64,000 nt of DNA from Panorpa germanica (taxonomy: Eukaryota > Arthropoda > Insecta > Mecoptera > Panorpidae), in assembly GCA_963678705.1 (NCBI GenBank), contig OY783208.1:12149782-12213781 (forward strand). Direction: 5' to 3'. Shown here piece by piece: positions 43,265 through 53,903 of this stretch. Position 1 is the stretch's first letter; every line of letters begins with the position of its first letter. A model generated the notes under the pieces. The model was not told the origin of the DNA. It worked only from the letters and a program-made list of their open reading frames with translations, and did no database searches. A program made the translations under genes and the position numbers.

Positions 43265-45836
43265 TCTTTCTTACTATTATAATGTTTGTAATGTTCCAAT
43301 TTAACATGGAAAACTCATAAGAACTCATAGATATTTATATATATATATATATATATATAAATATCCGGTAACAAAATCTGTATGGTATCTTCTAAACGGC
43401 GCCTACAAAGTTTTCTAAATTATGATATTATGTAAAGGACGAATTTCTAAGACTTTCTACGTCGCTGAATTTTTCCCTGAATTTCCCTGGAAAAAATTAT
43501 TCTGGAAAAACTGGAAAATTCGACAAAATACTTTTGCAAATATCTGACGAACTAGAAAAGATAGAAAACTGAAATTTGGTATGTGTATTGAGATCATAAT
43601 TGTGCACATTTGCCAATAGTTGGACATTTGAAATTTGAGTTCAGTAGCGGCGCGAAATTCCGGGGGCAATGTTAGAATAGAGTTAGGACGTTCAAATTTA
43701 ATATGTAGGCTCGCTCTAGACAGTCATTAATGAAAAAAATAATCAGCCCCAAATTTCCAGTGGCGGCGGGAGTTGAGACAGTAAAAGCCAGAAATATTGA
43801 AAAAGTAGTATTAAAACTTAGGGTATGTATTGAGACACTAATTGCGCATGTTTGCCAATAATTGGATTACCAAAATTTTAATTCAGTAGCGGCGTGATTT
43901 TTTGGGGGCAATGTCGCAATAGAGGTAAAAAGTTGAAATTTGGAACGTAGGCCCTATATAGAGTGTCATTAAAGACAAACTATAGAAAACTGCAACTTTC
44001 CAGAGGCGGCGGGCGCTGGGGGCCAAAAAACAGAAATATGAAATATATAGAGATGAATGGCTATAGTTTAGAATATATGCTCTTAGGTACAAATAAAATA
44101 GATCCCCGTGCTAAAATTTGACAAACTTCTTCAGTAGCGGAGGTATGTGGGGGGTACTAATGCTAAAATAAAAATACAAAGCTGAAATTTAGTATGCAAA
44201 TATAGATTGACACATTAAAAACGAAAATATAAACAAACTATATTTTCTTATGTGTACCATTAGAGCAGGGGGTGTTAAACCGAGTATAATAACAATATAG
44301 AGGTACAACGATGATATTTTGCATGTAGAATATTAAATAGAAGCACAATGCTTCTCTATAAGTCAGATATTCAAATTACATTCAATAGTAGAGTTGAATT
44401 GATTTTTAGTGCGTTTGTTGTGCTGTGAAATCGAACAGGAGTGAGAGGTATAGGGGGGAAATAGTTAACAGCCCCAAATATCAAAAAATAGATAAAGTGA
44501 AAAAATAGAAACTATGCATGTGCATATTTGCGAAAATAAATTTAACCTTAGTAGCGGCGGGAAAAAGCTTTGCCAAAGAACTCAATTTTGAAATTTCGAT
44601 CATTTATAAAAGTAGGGGTAGATAAAGGTAGAGAGAGTTGCTACGAGCAAAATAGATTGCTATGCCTAAAATTTGACAATTTTATTTGAGGAGCGGGGAT
44701 TAATGGGGTGACTAATATTATAACGTAAATATAAATACGAAATATAGAATGTAAGATTACAGTACAGTTTTATTCATGTAAATGAATTGCTATAATATCG
44801 AATTAATAGTGTCTGATTGGAAGAGAGTGTGGCGCTGGGGTTCAGTACTAAGTAACGGTGGTGTTAGAAGTAGTGGCGATATATTATAATGGCCCTGAGA
44901 GGTAACCGTGTTGTAGAATATGTGCTTTGGTGCTGAAAGTGTGGGTGGCGGGGTATGGGGAAGTGCAATAACGGGAAGGAAAAGGCCTAGAGATGAGGTT
45001 ATTGGGAGGAAACTGCTAGGCTTTCTTAAAAACATAAATGAATTGATGTAATTAGTAGGTTTACATTGAAATTAGTGAAAATTTTATCAAAGATTTGTCT
45101 TATCGAATAATTATTAAAAAATAATGTACTTCTAAGGATGAAATTTAGTATGCAGGTTGCCAGTATAGTATTAATTTTAAAAACTAATTGTTAAGAGATT
45201 AGTGCGCAGGGGGTGAAAGCGCAGGATTATTTAATGATTGCGCTAAACGGGGGGGATAGGAAAGTACCCTAATGAGCGATGATGCTCAGGTAGCCTGTAG
45301 TGTTGCAAGTGGGCGCATTGTGGCAAAGATGCAGATGAATACAATTAAAAGTGCAAGAACGATACAGAGCATGGAGCCAAGAGCTGATTGGTGTTTAGGG
45401 GCGGGGCAGTGGACATTAATCAATACTGTGCTTCATTATGGTTAATGATAATTTTACGCAGCGGGGGCGCTGTGGAAGTATTTTAAGGACCGACGATGCT
45501 CAGGGAAGAAGCGATGCAGAGTGCTAAAAGTAGAAGGCGCTCCATGGCGGAAGTTTAGAGGAATCAAATTAAAAGTTCGGAAACGTAAGAAAGCATGGAG
45601 CCAAGAGGTGACGATTGGGGCTTATGGGCGGAGGCACTAGAGACTGGTCAATACAGTGCTTTTCAACAGTAAATAAAGGAATTGTAACAAAATAAGGAAA
45701 TATAAATTTAAAAAATGATATATTTTTGCAAGAATTACTTAAAAATAATATTTTGCATTATTTTCAATTTATCAAATAACTTTTTTTATTCACAAATATT
45801 AGATACACGTCGCTTTGCGACGGGGCGAAGCGCTAG
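43265..45836 (+). mobile_element. Helitron F, non-autonomous, 2.6 kb
   Basis: Last unit of the array. The 5' end TCTTACTATTATAATG is at 43269, preceded by TCTT after the CTA of D, so the start is 43265 or 43269. CTAG is at 45833-45836. The body matches C and D, without the LINE. The next base is T, as expected for an A|T target. Confidence 0.85.
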
Positions 45837-45914
45837 TTCAATATATTGTTGGTGCATATAATAGGCATTTTTTCGTTTGAGGTTTATTTTGTGATTAATT
45901 TATAAAATTTAGCA

Positions 45915-47639
45915 ATGCCAAGACGTGGTAATAAAACAAGACTATATTTGACTGCAAGGAGAAAATAAAGAACTGGAGCTATGTTTAAGAAATATTTACA
46001 AAGACGGTAAGATAATGTTTTATTGATTTTTTTTAAATATAGCGCCAAATTCTGACATAAGGCATTAAAACTTTAATTCCTGAAGTTTAATATTCCTTTG
46101 TTCTCAGTAAAAATATCATTTAAAGTAGTTTAGTGTAATTCAAAATATGGTAATTTACTTAAAGTTCAAAGTTTATTTTGGTTATTATATAATTGTTATT
46201 TTATATTGCAAGTTCAAGTAGTAACTAAAATACAAATACTGTAAACCAAATCAGTTGCGTTGTTATTTTATAAATTATTTTTTCTTTTCGTTGCAAAATT
46301 CATTCGAAAAAAATATATACCAGGTAATAATATATACCATAGCGATGTCTGTAATTTGTTGCAGGCGAAATTTAAAAACTACAGATTTAATTCCTTTAAT
46401 AGCAATCGCTGAAACTAAAGATAACGTTCATCTCAGAGTTTCGAATAGTTCCAATGATATTATTTATCCTAAAGATGCAAGTGGAATAATGCTTCTCGTC
46501 AAAGTCTCCTTTGCATTGCTAATTCAACAATTCAAAGAACCTGTAAAAGAACCTGTAGATTATAGCGAAATTGACGGCACTGATTAATGTTTATATCCAT
46601 CACCAACAGGGTACTGTGAAGAACTGCAGAATCTGAAGATTCTAGCGAAATTGATGACACTGAGGAATTTTTATATTCTTCGCATAGTGCAAACAGTGAA
46701 GAACCGCAAAATAATTATTCAGTTGAAGGCAGACGTATTTTTAATATCAATTATTTATTTGAACAATTTAGAGAAATAAATGATCATAAACCGTTTGCTT
46801 GTGACTTTACCCATATGAACTTAGTAAAAGAAGTTAGAAGTGGATATTACAGTGAGTCTCATTTCAAATGTAAAAACTGTAATAAAACTTATGCATTATG
46901 TAATGAAAAGAATAACAAATCTTGTAACATAAATTTGGATATGGTTCGAAGTACAATATGCACAGGTCAAGGATATGAGCAGTTATCGGAGCGAAGTGCA
47001 AGTAATAATATTCCTGGTGTATGTCAAAGGACGTATCTGAAATTGCAAGAGAAAATTCAAATCGCAGTTAGAAACGTAGCTTGGGAATCTATGAAGGAAG
47101 CTGGTCAAGAAGAAGCTAAACTAGCAGTATCTGAAGGTAGTGTAAACGCAGATGGCAGCCCTCTCATAACGGTGGTCGCTGATGGAGCTTGGGCGAAGAG
47201 ATCTTTTAAGACGAGCTACAATTCATTTTCAGGTGAAGCATGCATTATTGGATTCAGAACAAAGAAAGTTTTATTTATCAGTGTACGAAATTCGTATTGC
47301 TGCATTTGTGTTAGAAACTCAGCAGAAAACGCACCCTTATGTAAACGGATAGCTGACATGAAAGCTGATTTAAAAAATAGTCCATATCATGTATTTGGAG
47401 ACCACTCGAATTGCGAGGATTACTTCTGCACGGTGGAATTGGAAATGCAACTAAATGCAACGGTGGAATTGGAAACTAATATTATGCCTGATTTGCAAAC
47501 GTGTGGTCTATGGACCGATATAAATTATATATTGAATTTTGTTATTAATCAGGCAAACAGTCTAATTCATAATGTAAATAATAACGTTGCCGAATTATTA
47601 TTAACAATTGATCATATAAATATTATTATTAATTATTAA
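45915..47639 (+). pseudogene. Mutator-like-domain protein gene, decayed
   Basis: Resembles the Mutator-like-domain proteins scattered through arthropod genomes, thought to derive from DNA transposons. Exon 1: ATG 45915, MPRRGNKTRLYLTARRK then TAA; donor GTAAGA at 46007. The acceptor TTGTTGCAG opens exon 2 at 46365. After frame breaks, the main open stretch runs 46620-47639: GRRIFNINYLF, then a zinc-like CKNC, then the family core VVADGAWAKRSFKTSYNSFS and YCCICVRN. The frame then becomes low in complexity and stops, well short of a full protein. Two imperfect 80-bp units at 46555-46710 explain the frame change. It begins about 80 bp beyond the Helitron array. Confidence 0.7.
46815..47639 (+). 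CDS. Longest open part of the Mutator-like gene
   Basis: 274 codons from an internal Met. Holds the DGAWAKRSFKT block, the Cys-rich CCIC block and DHSNCEDYFC. The C-terminal 60 residues are Asn/Leu-rich and look like non-coding drift. Unlikely to be functional alone. Confidence 0.65.
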   Translation: MNLVKEVRSGYYSESHFKCKNCNKTYALCNEKNNKSCNINLDMVRSTICTGQGYEQLSERSASNNIPGVCQRTYLKLQEKIQIAVRNVAWESMKEAGQEEAKLAVSEGSVNADGSPLITVVADGAWAKRSFKTSYNSFSGEACIIGFRTKKVLFISVRNSYCCICVRNSAENAPLCKRIADMKADLKNSPYHVFGDHSNCEDYFCTVELEMQLNATVELETNIMPDLQTCGLWTDINYILNFVINQANSLIHNVNNNVAELLLTIDHINIIINY

Positions 47640-48269
47640 CAATTGATCAAATATAATGCTGTAAATATATTAAATTTAATAAAATATGAATAAAATTCTA
47701 GCATTAAGTTATTGTTTTTTTTTTCATTATAAATTTGTTTTCTAATAAAAATCGATTTTATATTTCAAAATAAATACTCTGTTAAAACTTCCCGCTTAAT
47801 TTTAATGTAATATCCCTGACCAATCACAGCAGGGCATAAATTATAATTTATAACTCCGGTCATAAATCATAAACCGGAGTCGCATTTATTCCGCAGTGAG
47901 CCGTCGTTGCGATGTCTGTAGCTCATAAAAAGGGCCTTTCCTATGAACGACTGAATTGAAAACGAACGCGTTCCAGACAAAAAAAACTCATGTTAAGTAA
48001 TAGAAATGGAGTAGAATTGACTCCAAAATGTTTACTGCGTATAGTTTGAATGTAAAAAAACTTTTTTGTAAAAAACACTTCAAATAATAATTTCAAATGA
48101 AATTCTGCAATTCAAATTTTCTCAAAACTGCAATTTTGCACTTAACAGTTTTAAACACAGATTTAATAATAGCGAGTATTTTGAAGGTTAGGTGCAAATT
48201 ATTTATTTATTTATTTCATGATCTACAATTTGTTGTTTAAAAATAATTGTATATTAAAACAGCTCACGT
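47640..48269. other. Intergenic, small palindrome only
   Basis: ACTCCGGT (47853-47860) and ACCGGAGT (47873-47880) form an 8-bp stem with a 12-nt loop. Nothing else recognised. Confidence 0.5.
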
Positions 48270-48790
48270 AAAGTAAAAGAGAGATGAACTGGGAATAAGG
48301 TATAAGAAAATGTACTGGCTAATGGGGCGCAAATCCACATTATCCACACACAACAAGCTAATGCTGTATAAGTAAATGTTGAAACCAGTTTGGACATATG
48401 GAATTCAGCTATGGAGCTGTTCTAAGAAATGCAACATCATATGCATTCAGACTTTCCAAAATAAAGTTCTGAGGAACATAGTGAATGCACCATGGTGATC
48501 AGGATCTCAAAGTAACTACAGTAGCTGAAGAAATTACGAAAATAGCAAGAAAGCACGAGCAACGTCTCCAACACCATGTCAACGTGGAAGCGTTTCACCT
48601 GCTGCACACGGATGGACTGACAAGAAGATTAAAGAGAACTAAGCCATTTGAGCTAGTATGATGAACGACAGAAAAAGAGTATCAACAATGGTTAATACTC
48701 TGACTTCAAAAATATTACCATTATTAAATAAACTAGAAAAATTGTTATTAGATAGTTTATATAAAATAGTTATAACAATGTAATAAGTAT
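48270..48790 (+). mobile_element. Jockey-like LINE 3' remnant
   Basis: Interrupted frames read KMYWLMGRKSTLS, then KPVWTYGIQLWSC and FQNKVLRNIVNAPW, the characteristic RT-distal region of Jockey LINEs, followed by a C-terminal stretch (ARKHEQRLQHHVN). Several stops and shifts; ends in AT-rich sequence near 48790. Confidence 0.75.
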
Positions 48791-49841
48791 AATAAAAAAT
48801 TAAAGCAGGAGCACCACCAAATTGTTTATATCAAAGAAATCAGAAAGTGAAATTTCCAAAAGGGGATGTCGAAGTTCTGAAGCAAGCTTCTAAAAGTGAA
48901 TTTATAATTATTATGATTAGGCAATATTTAAATATTGAGGTTTTGGTATGCTTTGTGTACACACCCACATGTTTCTACTATTGACCTTATTCTACTAAAT
49001 GAGGGAGCAGATTATCAAGAAACAAGTCTGTTGACGACAGGGTGCCAAATTTCTACACTTCCTCTAGGATTATATAAATAAAAGTAGCCCATTTAAAACT
49101 TCGGAAATTATGCAATCTTTGCGTATGATGTCGAAATTATCGAGATTTTTAATCTTTTTTCACAAATATCGCAATGTAAAACTTGATGGAATGTACGACC
49201 CAGCTGCAAGTAGTAATGATATATCACACACACACACACACTCCTATGCGTCTCTGTTGTATAAAACAGACTTTTTAAAAATAATTGGATATTTGAGGTT
49301 ATGTTAACAAATTTTATTATATTGTACAGTTTTATAGAAATTAAGACGTAGTTCAGCGAAAATTCACTGAAATAAGAAATATACAATTATTAACATTTTT
49401 AATTATTTATTTATTGAATTATATATTTATTAATCTTATAATATATAACAAATTACAATTAAAAACGAGATGACGGGTTTTATGTGGGTTCCCAAGTACT
49501 GTTTTAATTTTATTTTTAGTGTTAAGCTTTATTCCCACTCACTGATTTGATACTTAATTTACGTTTTAATTCAATATTTTAATCTAGATTTTAGGTTAAA
49601 TAATTATTGTCACATTCGTGTTTTAATTTGAGGTTAGTTAATTTAGTTGGTGCGCATGTGTCGTAAGTAATATAAATTTTGACAGTTCGACAGTTTGACA
49701 TAATTGAATGTGGAATAATTAAAACTGCTGTTTATTAATGACAATTAGTAATAGAAATTGTTTTTACTTCTTTATTTTTGACAAACTGACTTTGAACTTT
49801 ATATTATGATTATTTAAAGCATAAAAACTTGCAAATGTTGC

Positions 49842-51496
49842 ATTATTCACATGAAAAAGGATTAACGTCTAAATGCGTCTTCTTATGTTCCTTTAAATAA
49901 CTTGGTCTTGAAAATGTTTTGATACAAATGTCACATGAAAAAGAATGAACGTCTAAATGCGTCTTTTTATGTTCCTTTAAATATCTTGACCTTGAAAACG
50001 TTTTGTTACAAATGTCACATGAAAAAGGATTAACGTTTGAATGTGTGTTTTTGTGTTCCTTTAAAGACCTTGAACTTGAAAACGTTTTCTTACAAATGTC
50101 ACATAAAAAGGATTAACGTCTAAATGCGTATTTTTATGTTCCTTTAAAGAGCAAGACCTTGAAAATGTTTTAATACAAATGTCACATGAAAAAGGATGAA
50201 CGTCTAAATGCGTCTTTTTATGTTCCTTTAAATAACTTGAACTGGAAAACGTTTTGTTACAAATGTCACATGAAAAAGGATGAACGTCTAAATGCGTGTT
50301 TTTATGTTTCTTTAAATAACTTGGCCTTGAAAATGTTTTAATACAAATGTCACATGAAAAAGGATGAACGTCTAAATGCGTCTTTTTATGTTCCTTTAAA
50401 TATCTTGACCTTGTAAACGTTTTGTTACAAATGTCACATGAAAAAGGATTAACGTTTGAATGCGTGTTTTTGTGTTCCTTTAAAGACCTTGAACTTGAAA
50501 ACGTTTTCTTACAAATGTCACATGAAAAAGGATTAACGTCTAAATGCGTATTTTTATGTTCCTTTAAAGAGTAAGACCTTGAAAATGTTTTAATACAAAT
50601 GTCACATGAAAAAAGATGAACGTCTAAATGCGTCTTTTTATGTTCCTTTAAATAACTTGAACTGGAAAACGTTTTGTTACAAATGTCACATGAAAAAGGA
50701 TGAACGTCTAAATGTGTGCTTTTATGTTCCTTTAAATAGTTTGAACTAAAGAAAACTTTGTTACAAATGTCACATGAAAAAGGATTAACGTCTAAATGCG
50801 TGTTTTTATGTTCCTTTAAATAGCTTGAACTAGAAAACGTTTTGTTACAAATGTCACATAAAAAAGGATTAACGTCTAAATGCGTGTTTTTATGTTTCTT
50901 TAAATAGCTCGACCTTGAAAACGTTTTGTTACAAACGTCACATGAAAACGTACGTTTCCCGGTATGACTTCGTTTGTGACTAACTAAATAATGCCTAGTA
51001 GTGTAGGATTTATTACATTCACTACAGGAATATACTTCCTGTCAAAGTGAACGTGCAAATGTTTTATTATTTCCGGTGCCTTGTCAAACCCCATGTTACA
51101 AACATCACAGATAAAATTCTTCTGATTGGAAATTAATTCTTCTATTTCCGATTGTCCACTGCCTTGTGGTTCCGAGAATCTTCTATTATTATCACCATCC
51201 ACCGGTTCTTTTGCCGTTCCGGTTCCTCGGCAGTCCGACGCGGCCTTCAGGTGCTCCTGCAATTTACGGGAATCTTGAAACACGCCTCCGCAATATTTAC
51301 ACAGGACAACAGGTGAACTATAGTCAGGTTCATATTTAATATAAACCCCTGGCCAATCTGCTTCTCTATCGGAACTGACGTCGACCTCCTCTTTGACTTG
51401 TGGTTCGAATTGAACAATGCATTCCTCTTCTGGTTCTACTTTCATGTTTTCTATTTCCAGTGTTTCATTTAATTCTGATTTTATTTGCTGTTCCAT
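49842..51496 (-). CDS. C2H2 zinc-finger protein gene, about 16 fingers, two 1-nt frameshifts
   Basis: Likely nuclear DNA-binding protein. From ATG 51496: a Glu-rich N-terminus with KVEPEEE and VKEEVD (SUMO-site-like), finger CKYCGGVF (about residue 67), finger ICDVCNMGF (about 130), then finger YSCSECNKSY and 13 fingers of 28 residues. Fingers follow the form FSCDICNKTFSSSSYLKEHK with linker THLDVNP or THLDVHP in place of TGEKP. The first frame dies at 50984 because one base is missing near 51035; the array then runs open from there to about 50105, where another missing base (CACATAAAAAGG against CACATGAAAAAGG) shifts frame again. The last three fingers lie in the third frame, which stops after FSCE near 49842. 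Either a fresh pseudogene or indel errors. Confidence 0.75.
49926..50960 (-). repeat. 84-bp zinc-finger repeat array, 13 units
   Basis: GTCACAT (the Cys-Asp end of each finger) occurs at 49930, 50014, 50098, 50181, 50265, 50349, 50433, 50517, 50601, 50685, 50769, 50853 and 50937. All steps are 84 except one of 83. Units are nearly identical, and whole blocks repeat (50181-50265 resembles 50601-50685), pointing to recent duplication or conversion. Confidence 0.95.
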
Positions 51497-51796
51497 ATTT
51501 GAAAATAAAAGATTTATTAGAAAAGACTAAATAAACAACATAACCTAGAAACCAAATTAGTAAACGTAATCTTTATTAAATAAAATATTATTCGGAATTC
51601 TTAATAGTTGTGACTGTAGTTACAAAATATATGTACAGAAATTGTAGTTATTCTTATCTTATTTTTTGTGTCGGTTGTAAGGTGTTCTTTAATTTGTTAG
51701 TTATGTCAGGTCAATGGTAACTATTTAATACACCTACTATATTTCACTTTACTAGTTCTATACAGACGTCACAGAAAAAATATCTAATCGAGATTA

Positions 51797-51955
51797 TGTT
51801 TTTCTGGTAATTATTAGATGCGACTATCTTCTTTTGTTTTCACTTTGTAAAAAAAACTACTGCATTTTTGTATGTTTTGTTATGCCTATTATATTCTCAA
51901 AACATGTCAAAATCCCTACGTAATATTTATTTTACCACTTTTAATTAAGAAATAT
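51797..51955. repeat. Dispersed repeat, partner of 12438-12550
   Basis: Shares GGTAATTATTAGATGCGACT and ACGTAATATTTATTTTACCA with the copy upstream of the Helitron array. The extra middle segment here includes TATGTTTTGTTATGCC. Confidence 0.6.
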
Positions 51956-52392
51956 GCATTAAATTCAGATATATGACAATATATATTATCTTTGGATATT
52001 ACGTCAGAGAACTAAGATAAATATGTATATTAGTAAGAGGCATAATTAGAAGTTTCATTAAAGGCGTTCTTTAAAAACAAAGCTGTTTTGTTGAAATACT
52101 CAAAGTAATCTAAAGTACAGACTCAAAAACCTATTATTATTTGTACATTACAAAATTTCCTGATTTTATCTGTAAAAGAAATGTAATTAATTACGTCTAT
52201 ACTTAATATAAAAGATCCAAGTCTGCTAATGATGACCCTAAAGTACTTGTTCGAAATAATTATAAATAAAATCAACATGAAAGGCAAATATAAATATTTG
52301 TTTCTTTGATTTTCTATGTCTGTTCACTTTTCTTTCCTTTTAAATAAGATAATTTAATTCTTTTAATATTCTAAGGCATTTAAATAACTCTT

Positions 52393-53071
52393 TTTTAAAA
52401 AAGGAGATGTATTTCAATATAATAAATAGGAATAATACCATAAAATTTATGTGGATACCAGGACATTGTGGAATAAGAGGAAACGAAATTGCGGATAAAT
52501 TGGCAAAGGAATCAATAAATTTGGAAATTGAGATGAAAGTGAAATTACCTTCATATGAAATTTTTAATATAATCAAAAAATTTAACTTCAATTTGAGAAA
52601 CACAGATTTCATTAACAAAAGTCAGTTAAAAGGAAGAGATTATTATATGTTGCATCCAAATTTAAGTAAGAAGAGATGGTTTAGAAATGAGTCCCGCAAA
52701 ATTATATCAACTATAATCAGAATCAAAAGTAATCATTGCAAAACTCCAGCTCACATGTACAAAATTAATATTAAATCTGACGATAGATGTCAATGTGGTG
52801 AAGAAGGAACTTTGGATCATATTATATTTGAATGCATAAATTATAGTTTAGAAAGATCAAAATTGAATAGTGGTATATTAGATGTGATTAAAACTTTTCC
52901 TGTTAATACTAAATTTTTGTTAAGTGATTCAAAATTAATTAGTGAATTATTGAAATATTTAGAAATGTGTAAAATTGAATTATAAATTATAAAAGATGTT
53001 AAAAAATTATTTGATGGTGGCTATGACGAAAGAAAGTCAAGGCAAAGAAGAAAATAAATATAAAAAAAAAA
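52393..53071 (+). mobile_element. 5'-truncated LINE with 12-bp target-site duplication
   Basis: TAAATAACTCTT is present at 52381-52392 and again at 53072-53083, flanking the insert, which ends in an A-rich tail (53059-53071). It contains the RNase H end and C-terminal region of an I-like ORF2. Confidence 0.85.
52407..52985 (+). pseudogene. LINE RNase H C-terminal part and zinc-cluster tail
   Basis: 192 codons. IKFMWIPGHCGIRGNEIADK is the last RNase H motif (His and Asp present). A Cys cluster CQCGEEGTLDHIIFEC follows. Earlier RNase H residues, RT and endonuclease are missing, so there is no enzyme, but the frame itself is unbroken, consistent with a young insertion. Confidence 0.85.
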
Positions 53072-53093
53072 TAAATAACTCTTCCTAAATTAG

Positions 53094-53240
53094 TACCTGG
53101 ATTAAATGGCGTATGGTTGAAATATGTACAGTCAAGCCCATAAACTTTCTTATAAAATTTAGAGCATTTCTTTATGTGGAATGAAGTTATCATAGTACCA
53201 GTTGCACCTATAGGAGTTACTACTCCATGGTATTCAATAT
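53094..53240 (-). other. Possible minus-strand exon, unidentified
   Basis: Open on the minus strand as EYHGVVTPIGATGTMITSFH, then KKVYGLDCTYFNHTPFNP, before a donor-like CAG|GTACTA. The composition is more protein-like than its surroundings, but no partner exon was found and I do not recognise it. The LINE at 52393-53071 inserted just beyond its end. Confidence 0.2.
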
Positions 53241-53757
53241 CGTATCACACACACACACTAACTATTATTATATTTTTTAATAATTCGATAAGAATCAGCT
53301 TTTCGGGACTGTAGCAACACATTTAAATTTGATATTATGAAATTGATAAAAACAACATTAATATATGTCTTTTAATTTATTTTAAATTACATTACTTTAT
53401 TAGTTATATAGGATCTAAGAAATCAAAATCAACTTTCAAATTTAGCAATATATATCATCAACTTTTTTATTTTTAAAACAAATAAAAAAGTAATAAATGT
53501 GTATTTCATAAAAGATTAGTTTTCAAAACCAATGAATATAATTTAAAATTAAACAGTAATATTAATTGTGATATGACGTCATAGAACATTTAATTCCAGA
53601 ATGAGCAAACCTTATGCACTCAATTTACGAAATAGTTTTATATGTTTTAACACTAGTAACACTTTTAGTTATTTTGCAGTTGGCAGCACAATGGTATTTA
53701 CAAAGTGACAGTTAACACGTATGGTGTTTTAATTAATTCTCGAATTTTTCATTAAAA

Positions 53758-53903
53758 ATGGAATTGCTCTTAGATCCTAATATTCGCGGTTGGGTATTTT
53801 TACCAATAGTGGTCATTACATTTCTAGTAGGAATTGTGAGACATTATGTTGCAATTTTGTTATCTTCACAGAAAAAAGTTGAAATACAGCAACTACAAGA
53901 TAG
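53758..53903 (+). CDS. EMC3: EMC3 exon 1
   Basis: 48 codons plus two bases; ATG in context TTAAAAATGG. Holds TM1. The intron after it is only 68 bp. Confidence 0.95.

Larger units (their letters stand above)
12937..45836 (+). mobile_element. About 33-kb head-to-tail Helitron array (A-B-C-D[E]-F)
   Basis: Five related Helitrons lie in one orientation. Starts (TCTACTTATTATAATG or TCTTACTATTATAATG) are at 12937, 29953, 30861, 33725 and 43265/43269. The shared 3' end, hairpin CGTCGC-TTT-GCGACG then GGGCGAAGCGCTAG, occurs at 29952, 33724, 43264 (G missing) and 45836. At 29952/29953 and 33724/33725 the CTAG is followed at once by the next TCT. The outer flanks are A (12936) and T (45837), the A|T site expected for Helitrons. 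Confidence 0.85.

Noticed and set aside
12937..45836. CRISPR-like or satellite reading of the regular repeats
   Set aside because: Spacing is irregular, units are hundreds of bases, and Helitron ends explain the structure.
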